Assembly: GCA_943367715.1 (NCBI GenBank)
Contig: CALRJY020000010.1
Location: 62,001-126,000 of the forward strand
Reading direction: 5' to 3'
Source: JAEYXS01 sp943367715
GTDB lineage: Bacteria; Verrucomicrobiota; Verrucomicrobiia; Limisphaerales; JAEYXS01
DNA: 64,000 nucleotides
Within the stretch, counting starts at the first letter, position 1. Each line of letters opens with the position of its first letter. Made by a program: the position numbers and the translations under genes. Under the pieces are notes generated by a model that was given only the letters and a program-made list of their open reading frames with translations, was not told the DNA's origin and made no database searches. Shown piece by piece: positions 53,454-60,493 of this stretch.

Positions 53454-53502
53454 CCCGTGCCCCGACCTCCATGTCGGGGTCGGCAGTCCGCGACGCCCGC
53501 CG
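53454..53502. repeat. Second copy of the hairpin-plus-tail extragenic element
   Basis: CCGTGC leads into a perfect hairpin, CCCCGAC (53460-53466) with GTCGGGG (53473-53479), then CGGCAGTCCGCGACGCCCGC and CG. The tail matches the element at 11950-11992, but the hairpin stem sequence is completely different while still pairing, which implies the structure is conserved. Confidence 0.7.
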
Positions 53503-53600
53503 CCACCTCCCCGCCCAAGTCCTCGCCTCGCAAGTGAAAGCAGCTTGGTCACGTCAAATCGTTGCGAAGTCGAAAGTCCCCAAGCACCCACCCCGTAGTG

Positions 53601-53622
53601 GGACAGGCGCCTTCGCCTGTCC
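53601..53622. repeat. Perfect 9-bp hairpin of the GGACAGGCG type
   Basis: GGACAGGCG pairs with CGCCTGTCC across CCTT. This GTGGGACAGGCGCC-type phrase is a familiar dispersed extragenic repeat in verrucomicrobial genomes. It stands about 57 bases before the first gene of the small-gene cluster. Confidence 0.6.
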
Positions 53623-53678
53623 AGCCTCGGCCCATTTTCCCTTGCCGCCTCACCCTCCGGTCTTTATCCCTTAGTTAC

Positions 53679-54011
53679 ATGAGCACGTCCCCACCCTTCC
53701 CCCGCTGGACGGTGGCCTCGTTTGTCGTGGCGTTGCTGGGTAATCTCATGGCCGCTGCCTGCTTCGTCTGGACCCTCCTGATGATTCCTTCCGGTTCCGC
53801 CGTGCGCTTGCTTTTGGAAAGCGCGGTCTGTTTCCTCATCTCTATCGCGACTCTGCTGGTCGTCCTGCTCTTGGTCATCGTCGCCTGGCGGAAAGAACGT
53901 ACTTACGCCGTGCTGCTCCTCATCGCCTGCCTTGCCTTAACTCCGTGGTTTTTCTCCGGCTGGGCCATGCATCAAGTCGCCGCCCTGCGTGGAATCAGTT
54001 TAAAGTCATGA
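53679..54011 (+). CDS. Small membrane protein, first of the small-gene cluster
   Basis: This 110-residue protein has three hydrophobic segments (about 12-33, 46-68 and 76-93). It starts MSTSPPFPRW at 53679; the longer open frame starts inside the upstream repeats. Its stop overlaps the next start (ATGA), so the two are coupled. I do not recognise the family. Confidence 0.7.
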   Translation: MSTSPPFPRWTVASFVVALLGNLMAAACFVWTLLMIPSGSAVRLLLESAVCFLISIATLLVVLLLVIVAWRKERTYAVLLLIACLALTPWFFSGWAMHQVAALRGISLKS

Positions 54012-54316
54012 GCACCACCCTATCCCTGCCGAAACGCCTGCTGCGCGCCTATGTCGCCCTCACCGGATCGCTCTGCGCCCATACCATCGGCGTCTTTGAC
54101 CGCTACACCGAGGAACACCGCCGCTTTCTGTGCTCCGGCTTCACCTGCGGCTCCTGCCATGAATTTCTCATCCGCAAAAGCCTGCTGGCCGATGTGGTCA
54201 CCTACGACCCTCAAGGAAACGAAGTCCCAATGTTCAAAGCCCGTGCCCAAGGAAAGCAGTTCGGCTGCCCCAGATGCGGCCATCGCTGGGACATCCGGCT
54301 GACCAAAGCTTCATAA
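54008..54316 (+). CDS. Small zinc-ribbon-like protein
   Basis: This 102-residue protein has two CxxC pairs, Cys47/Cys50 in FTCGSCHEF and Cys87/Cys90 in FGCPRCGHRW, spaced to bind one zinc in a ribbon. The N-terminal 30 residues are moderately hydrophobic. The start overlaps the preceding stop by four bases (ATGA), a strong sign of an operon. The role is unknown. Confidence 0.72.
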   Translation: MSTTLSLPKRLLRAYVALTGSLCAHTIGVFDRYTEEHRRFLCSGFTCGSCHEFLIRKSLLADVVTYDPQGNEVPMFKARAQGKQFGCPRCGHRWDIRLTKAS

Positions 54317-54348
54317 ACCAAATCTATCAGCTCGCTATCACGCACCAA

Positions 54349-54789
54349 ATGACCTCATCGGCGATGATCAACCTCGAACACATCCTTTCACTGATGTATA
54401 CGTCGCACATCCCCCACACTGACGAACTGGTGGATGGCTTTAGAAGCGGCACTGTTCATCTGGAAACAAACGAACCTCAGGGCGTAGGGACTGGATGCGA
54501 TGAACTCTTGAGTCTTTATCGGATGAGAAGCGAACCCAAACGTGACGGTGTTCCAACTGAACATTCCTTAAGAATGAATCAGGAAGCAAAGCAGCTCGCT
54601 GATCGCCTCGCTTGTTTCCCGGGAAAGAAGTGTCATATCCTGACCCTCACAGCGGAACCAAACATCAACTATGGCATCTTTGTCCTCACCGATATGTCTG
54701 ACGTTGTGGGATGCACTTGGGGGCTTGATGCACGTAAGACGCCTCCTGAGGAATGGGCGCGTTTATGGGGAAAAGGCGAAAATGCCTGA
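54349..54789 (+). CDS. Orphan soluble protein
   Basis: This 146-residue protein has no signal or membrane helix. The start at 54349 (MTSSAMINLEHIL) leaves a 32-base gap after the previous gene; ATG 54364 is also possible. The middle carries LRMNQEAKQLADRLACFPGKKCHILTLTAE (in parts), then strands with INYGIFVLTDMSDVVGCTWG. The mixed alpha/beta pattern and size are like small immunity or antitoxin-like proteins, but there is no firm family match. Confidence 0.65.
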   Translation: MTSSAMINLEHILSLMYTSHIPHTDELVDGFRSGTVHLETNEPQGVGTGCDELLSLYRMRSEPKRDGVPTEHSLRMNQEAKQLADRLACFPGKKCHILTLTAEPNINYGIFVLTDMSDVVGCTWGLDARKTPPEEWARLWGKGENA

Positions 54790-54858
54790 CCTTCGTTTAT
54801 GGAGCTGTCATCCGGTCGTCCCGGGTTTTGCGCCTCTGTTTATTACCCGTTGAGTGTT

Positions 54859-55260
54859 ATGCTTTGCATCCGCTACACCGATCGTGAAGGCTGTGAGATC
54901 TCCGGTGCCGTTTCTGAACTGCGCACTGTTGCCGAAGCCATCACTCATCTCGCTGCCACTGGTGGTTCAGTATCGATTCCGACCAGCACCATGACCGATG
55001 CGCGACCATATGATCGCCTGCTGCACCGTCTGGTGCTTCATGTCACCACCGGCCCCGTCTGCGCCCGTGTGGCAGGTGACCAGCTCGACCTCAGCGCCGG
55101 AGCCGACTTCCTGGACACTCTCTCTTCCTTCTTTATTTTTGATGAAGGCACACCGGTCGGTCATCATCACCATCATGAATACTGGGAAGGCAACGCCTAT
55201 GTTTCATCTGAGTCCACCCCCTTGGTCATCAGCGTCACCGGCACCGAGCATCCCACCTGA
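54859..55260 (+). CDS. Orphan protein resembling Imm32-type immunity proteins
   Basis: This 133-residue protein starts MLCIRYTDREGCEIS at 54859. Its second half, DFLDTLSSFFIFDEGTP, then HHHHHEYWEGNAYVSSESTPLVISV, resembles the end of Imm32 family immunity proteins (helix, His-containing strand, then an S..LVI strand). The five-His run is natural, not a tag. The resemblance is by eye only, so the call is tentative. If it is correct, the matching toxin is not seen in this window. Confidence 0.6.
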   Translation: MLCIRYTDREGCEISGAVSELRTVAEAITHLAATGGSVSIPTSTMTDARPYDRLLHRLVLHVTTGPVCARVAGDQLDLSAGADFLDTLSSFFIFDEGTPVGHHHHHEYWEGNAYVSSESTPLVISVTGTEHPT

Positions 55261-55364
55261 AAGTTATCTCCCGCACTCCTGTCGGGGATTCACTTCCGTT
55301 TTCACCGTTGACACCCCTGCAATGCGCGGCTCAGCTTCATCCATCAACCTGTGGTTAAAAGCAT

Positions 55365-55808
55365 ATGGGCTACTCCATCCAAATCCGCTACCGGGACCAG
55401 CTCGTCATCCCCGCAAACGCTCACTACGTGCCTCCGAATCCCCAAATGCCCAACTATATCAAATTGGCTGGCGAACATATGGGCACACTCGTTCATTTCA
55501 TGGAGGCGACCGGCGTTGTGGATGTGCAAATCCACAACGCAAAAGAAAAGAAGAAGTGCCGGCCGGGAGCCGTGCCGGTCTATAAATTTTGCTGGAACGA
55601 CGGCTTCGTCGTCACCGCCAAAGAGGCCCAGGCGATCGCCACTTCCCTTTCTCAGCATGAGCTCCTTTCACCGGCTTTCCTGCAACAGCATTTTCCCAAA
55701 CTTAAAACTGACGACAAAGCCACGCTCGAGCTGTTCCACAAACTGCTCGCCCTGTGGATACCGTATAACCGTGTCGCTGCCGCCAACAACGGATACACCA
55801 TCCGATGA
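55365..55808 (+). CDS. Orphan soluble protein
   Basis: This 147-residue protein starts MGYSIQIRYRDQLVI at 55365. It has a beta-rich first half (KLAGEHMGTLVHFMEATGVVDVQIHNAKEKKK, in parts), then helices (SPAFLQQHFPKLKTDDKATLELFHKLLALW). No signal, membrane helix or catalytic motif is visible. The 104-base gap upstream may hold a separate promoter. I do not recognise the family. Confidence 0.62.
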   Translation: MGYSIQIRYRDQLVIPANAHYVPPNPQMPNYIKLAGEHMGTLVHFMEATGVVDVQIHNAKEKKKCRPGAVPVYKFCWNDGFVVTAKEAQAIATSLSQHELLSPAFLQQHFPKLKTDDKATLELFHKLLALWIPYNRVAAANNGYTIR

Positions 55809-55848
55809 CATCCCTGCCGCATAACCATTCGTCCTCCCACGCACCGCC

Positions 55849-56475
55849 ATGAGCTCCGTCCGCACACCGCAGGAGAAGAAAAAGATCGCCTACGAGCGCG
55901 ACCACTACAGCCGTGGCAAACACAATAAAGGATGGCGCAGGAAAAAGCCGCTCAAGAAAGCCAAAGCCCGCCGCGCCTTTCGCAGAAACAGCAAAGACCT
56001 CCTCCGCATCACCGCCGCTGAACCAGACACCGCCCCGCAAAACGTCCAACGCAAACAAGGCTCAATCCGTCAGAAACAGATTCAAGATTGGGGTGCGTCT
56101 CACCTCAAAGAAATCGTCGCCACCCGCCGCATCCGCAATGGTCTGAACCAAGATGCCAAGAAAATCCGCCGTCTTCGCACCGTAACGACCAGCCATAAAC
56201 CCTCACCTGCCATGGCCCGCACCCTGACCATCACCGTCTCCGCCTCACTGGAAGATTCCGAGCTCATCTCCCACATCCTCCATTTCAAAGAAGACCTGCA
56301 CCGCGCCTGCAAAGGCGGCATCTCCCTCTCCGATCCCGCCGCCGTGGACTCCGCACTGCTGCCTATGACCTTCACCATCCGCTCCAAACCCAGCTTCGCC
56401 CAATTCACCAAACTCATCGAAAAATCCGCGGCCAAATGGCGCGTCACCCAAGCCATAAACATCACCAAACGCTGA
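55849..56475 (+). CDS. Basic orphan protein, possibly two genes fused
   Basis: This 208-residue protein falls into two unlike parts. Residues 1-120 are strongly basic and Lys/Arg-rich (HNKGWRRKKPLKKAKARRAF), as in RNA- or DNA-binding tails. From residue 121 a new, balanced domain begins exactly at an internal Met (MARTLTITVSASLEDSELIS) and runs to the end. The second part could be an independent gene starting at about 56212 or the product of a fusion. No function is evident. Confidence 0.55.
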   Translation: MSSVRTPQEKKKIAYERDHYSRGKHNKGWRRKKPLKKAKARRAFRRNSKDLLRITAAEPDTAPQNVQRKQGSIRQKQIQDWGASHLKEIVATRRIRNGLNQDAKKIRRLRTVTTSHKPSPAMARTLTITVSASLEDSELISHILHFKEDLHRACKGGISLSDPAAVDSALLPMTFTIRSKPSFAQFTKLIEKSAAKWRVTQAINITKR

Positions 56476-56576
56476 ACCATCCCTGCACGGATGACTCATC
56501 CTTTTTAAATCCCCCTTCCCGTTTGACGAACTTCCCGCTCCATGGCTTATTGAATCCCGTGAACAAGGCCTCCTTT

Positions 56577-57017
56577 ATGCTTCCGGAAAACCAGCAAGTA
56601 GTCTCCCCCGAGCGATTCGATGAGCTTTTTCGTGAGCAGGCGAATATCGCAGAATTCCCCAAGGAAAACGACGAGCTGGAATATGAACGTCGCGACTCAT
56701 TCCTCATTCACCTCATCCGTCGCGAGGTCACTGCGCACTTTGGCCCTGACTCGGGCAATTCTCCCTTCGTCGGTGAAGATTGGTGGCCTGACCACACCCG
56801 GCACATGGAAATTTCTTCACAGCATTGCACGCCGTCATTTCTCACCGCACTTCACGCACTGCTCACAGACGACTATCGGGATTATCGCATCCAACTCTGC
56901 GTTTACGTCGATCCCATGGAGGGTAATTCTTACATCGGCTCGATGGCTCTCTCAGCAGACCACGTCCTCATCGAACAGAAACTTCATGACCTTCTTTACT
57001 CCCACCGCAATGCCTGA
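56577..57017 (+). CDS. Orphan soluble protein
   Basis: This 146-residue protein starts MLPENQQVVSPERFDELF at 56577; a GTG 18 bases upstream is also possible. The first half is acidic and helical (ELFREQANIAEFPKENDELEYE), followed by HLIRREVTAHFG and a Trp-rich loop GEDWWPDHTRH. The end, RIQLCVYVDPMEGNSYIGSMALSADHVLIE, is a beta-hairpin plus strand. The family is unknown. A 31-codon ORF in the 167-base gap that follows (57049-57144) is too short to call. Confidence 0.62.
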   Translation: MLPENQQVVSPERFDELFREQANIAEFPKENDELEYERRDSFLIHLIRREVTAHFGPDSGNSPFVGEDWWPDHTRHMEISSQHCTPSFLTALHALLTDDYRDYRIQLCVYVDPMEGNSYIGSMALSADHVLIEQKLHDLLYSHRNA

Positions 57018-57184
57018 CCATGCGTTAACGCGTCGGTGATTTTTAGACATGAAAACATCCAGACCAATCCATGTCAGTCTGACAGAAGCCTTCACCGTCT
57101 GGGTCGCCTTTTACGGACCGGAGGGTAGAGAGAAGGATGCCTAGCATGCCCTTCAAGGAACGGGATTTAACCTGTTAATGTCTT

Positions 57185-57418
57185 ATGCACCACGGACTGT
57201 TTCCCAATGATCCTGAGCCCCCCCGCAAAGTTCGCGTTCGTGTCTCGGTCTCCGATTCATCTCATACCACCGTGAGCACCGTGGAAGATCCATGCGAACA
57301 TTGGACTTTTCTCACCTCTCGCCTGCCAAAGATTTGGGCCGCCGGCACAGAGGTGACCATCATTTTTACGCCGATGGAGCTGGATTATCTCCAAGGAAAG
57401 AGAGAATTAGATCCGTAA
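57185..57418 (+). CDS. Small orphan protein
   Basis: This 77-residue protein has a beta-strand-rich start (KVRVRVSVSDSSHTTVSTV) and a C-terminal half with HWTFLTSRLPKIWAAG and TEVTIIFTPMELDYLQG. There is no signal or membrane helix. The length and strand/helix pattern are plausible, but I recognise no family. Confidence 0.5.
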   Translation: MHHGLFPNDPEPPRKVRVRVSVSDSSHTTVSTVEDPCEHWTFLTSRLPKIWAAGTEVTIIFTPMELDYLQGKRELDP

Positions 57419-57488
57419 TCCCTGACCAATCGCTACAACAACACCCGAACGGAATAATCAAACTTGAGCCATTAAACCTCTTCACCCT

Positions 57489-57689
57489 ATGAAACGAAAT
57501 CAGATCGCTTGGTGGTTATGGGCCGTAGGCACAGTGCTGATCGCACTGAGTTGGTTCGATGTGGTGAGCACGACAATTGGCTGGTGTGGTTTTGGCATCG
57601 GCATGATTGGCAGTGCTATGAGCTGGGGACTCCGTCCCCCAACGGGTAATCCGCAACCAGTTCCCCCGGCGGTTGAAAAGAAGGATTAA
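57489..57689 (+). CDS. Small two-helix membrane protein
   Basis: This 66-residue protein has two hydrophobic segments (about 7-22 and 28-48) after a KRNQ start. The C-terminus is proline-rich (PTGNPQPVPPAVEKKD). It is the last of the nine small plus-strand genes, and the facing esterase gene begins 37 bases further on. Confidence 0.6.
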   Translation: MKRNQIAWWLWAVGTVLIALSWFDVVSTTIGWCGFGIGMIGSAMSWGLRPPTGNPQPVPPAVEKKD

Positions 57690-57725
57690 CGCCACGAGGT
57701 TGTGATTCTGCGATTGTAGAATTGC

Positions 57726-59237
57726 CTATTTGGTCGGCGCCGCTTTCAGATTCTCAGTCAGAAAGCTGAAAAGATCCGGATGCTTCAATCCGGTAGCACC
57801 CGTGTAGTTGAATTCATAACGCACCCCAGCCTGCTTGAGCTTCGGCACCAGCCCCGCACCAAAGTTAGCGGAGTGGGGCGGATCCTTGTGCGGTTGGCCC
57901 AAAGCTGGGACGGAATCATAGAAAAGCAACACCGGCGGATCATCAGCCGTCGCCAGTTCGTAAGGTGAAAACTCTTTGATCCACGGCATCAGCTTCTCTC
58001 GCTGCTTGATGAACTCCGCCATGCTCGGCAGCGCGAACGCGTGATGACCGTAATCGTTGTTCGGTATCCAATCCTTCATCTGCTGCGGGTCGAGCGAAGT
58101 CTGCGGCACAAAGGCCAGAACGCAACTCAGCCGCGTGGATTCACGGGCGATGGGATCTTTGCTCTTGGCATCGGCCAAGTCAGGATGAAATGCCAGCCAC
58201 AAGCTGGTGAACCCGCCCGCCGAACCGCCACACCCGCCGATGCGCGTCTTGTCGATATTCCATTCCGCCGCCTTGCTGCGCACGAATTGCAACGCCCGCG
58301 CCGCATCATCCAGACACGCCTTCACCGGCGGATCGATCTTCTCCGCGATGGCATCCGGAATATGCCGGTAGTTGATGGAAACCACCGAGATGCCCGACTC
58401 CAGGCACTTCGCGAGGAAATCGGGATTCGCCTTGTCCCCATTCATCCAGCCACCACCGTGAACAAAGAAGAGCAATGGCGTGAGCCGGTTCGTCGGCACT
58501 TGATAGAAATCCAGCACCTGCCGCGAATGCTTGCCGTAAGCGACGTTGGCGAGCGTGGGCTTAAGCGAAGCAGCCGGACGTGGAGCGATCGGGCGCTCCT
58601 TCAACACCACCTTCGAGATCAGTGCCGTCTCCAGATTCGTCGCATTGTGCGCCGTGACGGCAAGGCCGGCATAAACGGGATCAGTCAACGCAACCGACGC
58701 TGTGCCGATGGCTTGAAATGGTTCACCCGCTTTGGAAACGGACGCCGTGAAGACATCCCCATCGCGCTCCAGCTTCACCGTGGCTGGTGCCTGAACCGGC
58801 GTGCGTACGCCGAAGGTCGTGCCGCCCTTTTCCGTACGATACTGGAGCTCGATCAACCCATCGCCATGCACCGCCACATCCACGTAGGGTGAATCCGTAT
58901 CCAGCGTCTGCCGCACCATCGCGCAAGCTTTGCGGTGCGGCTCCTTCCCCGCCGCTTCCCAACCCACGTCCATGCTGAACACCAGGTCACCCGTGTGTTT
59001 CTTCGAGAGGAACTGCCCCGCATCCTCCGTGAACCACATGTTCTTGCCGCTGCCAGTGATGCGATACGTAGCCTTGTCCGCCAGAAATTCCGAGGAACCG
59101 TTCAGTTCAATTTTACCGATGTCATTGGCGCTCTCGAAAATTCCGAGGCTGGCACCGTGCAACGAACCACAGATCGCTAGGGCGACGATGAACAGGACAC
59201 AGCACCTAGGAACACGGTTGAAGAATCGGGGAGTCAT
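57726..59237 (-). CDS. Secreted HSL-type esterase with N-terminal DUF1349-like domain
   Basis: This 503-residue protein has a signal peptide (about 1-28, ending SLHGAS). Residues about 30-215 form a concanavalin-like DUF1349-type domain (the TEKGGTTFG and AVTAHNATNLETALISKV strands). The hydrolase fold begins around 225: oxyanion motif HGGGW (260-264), nucleophile Ser339 in GGSAGG, and a C-terminal KHPDLFSFL likely holding the His. It belongs with hormone-sensitive-lipase-type esterases. A sugar-binding domain joined to an esterase suggests action on a polysaccharide, but this is inference. Confidence 0.85.
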   Translation of the reverse strand: MTPRFFNRVPRCCVLFIVALAICGSLHGASLGIFESANDIGKIELNGSSEFLADKATYRITGSGKNMWFTEDAGQFLSKKHTGDLVFSMDVGWEAAGKEPHRKACAMVRQTLDTDSPYVDVAVHGDGLIELQYRTEKGGTTFGVRTPVQAPATVKLERDGDVFTASVSKAGEPFQAIGTASVALTDPVYAGLAVTAHNATNLETALISKVVLKERPIAPRPAASLKPTLANVAYGKHSRQVLDFYQVPTNRLTPLLFFVHGGGWMNGDKANPDFLAKCLESGISVVSINYRHIPDAIAEKIDPPVKACLDDAARALQFVRSKAAEWNIDKTRIGGCGGSAGGFTSLWLAFHPDLADAKSKDPIARESTRLSCVLAFVPQTSLDPQQMKDWIPNNDYGHHAFALPSMAEFIKQREKLMPWIKEFSPYELATADDPPVLLFYDSVPALGQPHKDPPHSANFGAGLVPKLKQAGVRYEFNYTGATGLKHPDLFSFLTENLKAAPTK

Positions 59238-59283
59238 AATGCGCCGCCATTAGACTCCAAGCCGGGACGACGTCAAACTGGAA

Positions 59284-59321
59284 TACAAAAAGCACAGGTC
59301 GCCATGCTGATGGCGACCTGT
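59284..59321 (-). terminator. Rho-independent terminator of the YceI gene
   Basis: ACAGGTCGCCAT (59294-59305) pairs perfectly with ATGGCGACCTGT (59310-59321) across GCTG. On the minus strand it is followed by GCTTTTTG, a T-tract. It ends the YceI transcript 25 bases after its stop codon. Confidence 0.9.
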
Positions 59322-59345
59322 CACTTAGTCGGATAAAGCGAAGCT

Positions 59346-59951
59346 TTATTTCTTTTCAGCCCCGTCCGTTTCCATGATGGCCTCCGCATTGATCTCCAGC
59401 TCCACCTCTTCCCCCACCGCCATCACGCCGGACTCCAACACCTGATGATAATTGATCCCAAAATCCTTGCGGTTCAGCTTTGCCTTCGCTTCCAGGCCGA
59501 TACGCGTCTTGCCCCAGGGATCTTTCGCCGGACCGGACAGCTTCACCGGCAGCTTCAATTCCTTCGTGACCCCGCGCATCGTGAAATCCGCGATCAACGT
59601 AGCCGCACCATCCTTGCCCGTTTCGATCTTCTTCGTCTTGAAGGTGATGGTGGGGTACTTGGCCGCATCAAAGAAATCAGCCGTGCGCAAATGGTCATCG
59701 CGTTGCTTCACGCCGGTATCAATGCTCTGCACCTGGATCGTGCCGCTCGCCTCGATGATTTTCTTTCCGTCCAAGGTGATGGCACCGGTGAACTCGTTGA
59801 ACTTTCCTTTCACATTCGCCAACCCCAGATGACGCACAGAAAAAGAAACACTGCTATGCGCAGGATCAATCTTGTAGCTGTCCGCAGCGAAGGCTGAGAC
59901 AGAGAGAAACAAGGCGGTGGCGAGTGCGGCGAGAATATGCTTGGAGGACAT
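59346..59951 (-). CDS. Periplasmic YceI-family protein
   Basis: This 201-residue exported lipocalin-like protein starts MSSKHILAALATALFLSVSAFAADSYK at 59951 (in parts), with cleavage after SAFA. The YceI core has YKIDPAHSSVSFSVRHLGLANVKGKF and TDVGVKQRDDHLRTADFFDAAKYP (in parts), the standard family order. YceI proteins bind isoprenoid quinones or similar lipids in the periplasm. A longer reading from 60002 would spoil the signal peptide. The gene is monocistronic, with its own terminator. Confidence 0.92.
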   Translation of the reverse strand: MSSKHILAALATALFLSVSAFAADSYKIDPAHSSVSFSVRHLGLANVKGKFNEFTGAITLDGKKIIEASGTIQVQSIDTGVKQRDDHLRTADFFDAAKYPTITFKTKKIETGKDGAATLIADFTMRGVTKELKLPVKLSGPAKDPWGKTRIGLEAKAKLNRKDFGINYHQVLESGVMAVGEEVELEINAEAIMETDGAEKK

Positions 59952-60115
59952 AAGGGGAACCTTTCCAGTGATTTTCAGTTTAGTCCCAGTATCATACACC
60001 ATCTCGCCGAAAAGGCTACTCGCTTACCGGCGTGGCAGAGCTCTCGCACCCCTGGAATTTCTGTTCGCAAACTTATCCGTTAATGTTTACTGTTTCATCA
60101 CCGACCACCCATCGC

Positions 60116-60451
60116 ATGAAACCCAACCGCAGAACGCTGGCCGCAGTATTCCTGCTCTTCTCAGTTCTGTTTCAGTGGTCGATGCTCTACGTGACTTACA
60201 ACTCTTTCCGCTGGACTGTACACATCGGTGATGGCGAATACGGACTCTGCCACGTGAAATCTTGGCTCTATTTGGCCCTCGGTAATTTTGAAAACCGTGT
60301 TGATATCCACCCTTACACAGCCGCGGCCATCATCACACTTTCCATCTGCTTGCCATCGCTGGCCCTCATTTTTCTTATCCGTAAGCTGGTCGCATTGGAT
60401 TCAAAGGCGGATGCCAAACCGTTGATCATCGGCTCCAAATCGGCTCACTAG
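60116..60451 (+). CDS. Small two-helix membrane orphan
   Basis: This 111-residue protein starts MKPNRRTLAAVFLLFSVLF at 60116, with helices at about 8-26 and 66-87 and a soluble loop between them (YNSFRWTVHIGDGEYGLC). Upstream starts give unconvincing N-termini. It lies 42 bases before the serine hydrolase gene. The function is unknown. Confidence 0.68.
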   Translation: MKPNRRTLAAVFLLFSVLFQWSMLYVTYNSFRWTVHIGDGEYGLCHVKSWLYLALGNFENRVDIHPYTAAAIITLSICLPSLALIFLIRKLVALDSKADAKPLIIGSKSAH

Positions 60452-60493
60452 GCAGCAGCAAACTCCGAGCTTTCATTTCAATCTCAAATTTTC

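Noticed and set aside
57049..57144. A 31-codon ORF in the gap of the small-gene cluster
   Set aside because: Too short to support, with no ribosome site or recognisable feature; it may be a gene remnant.
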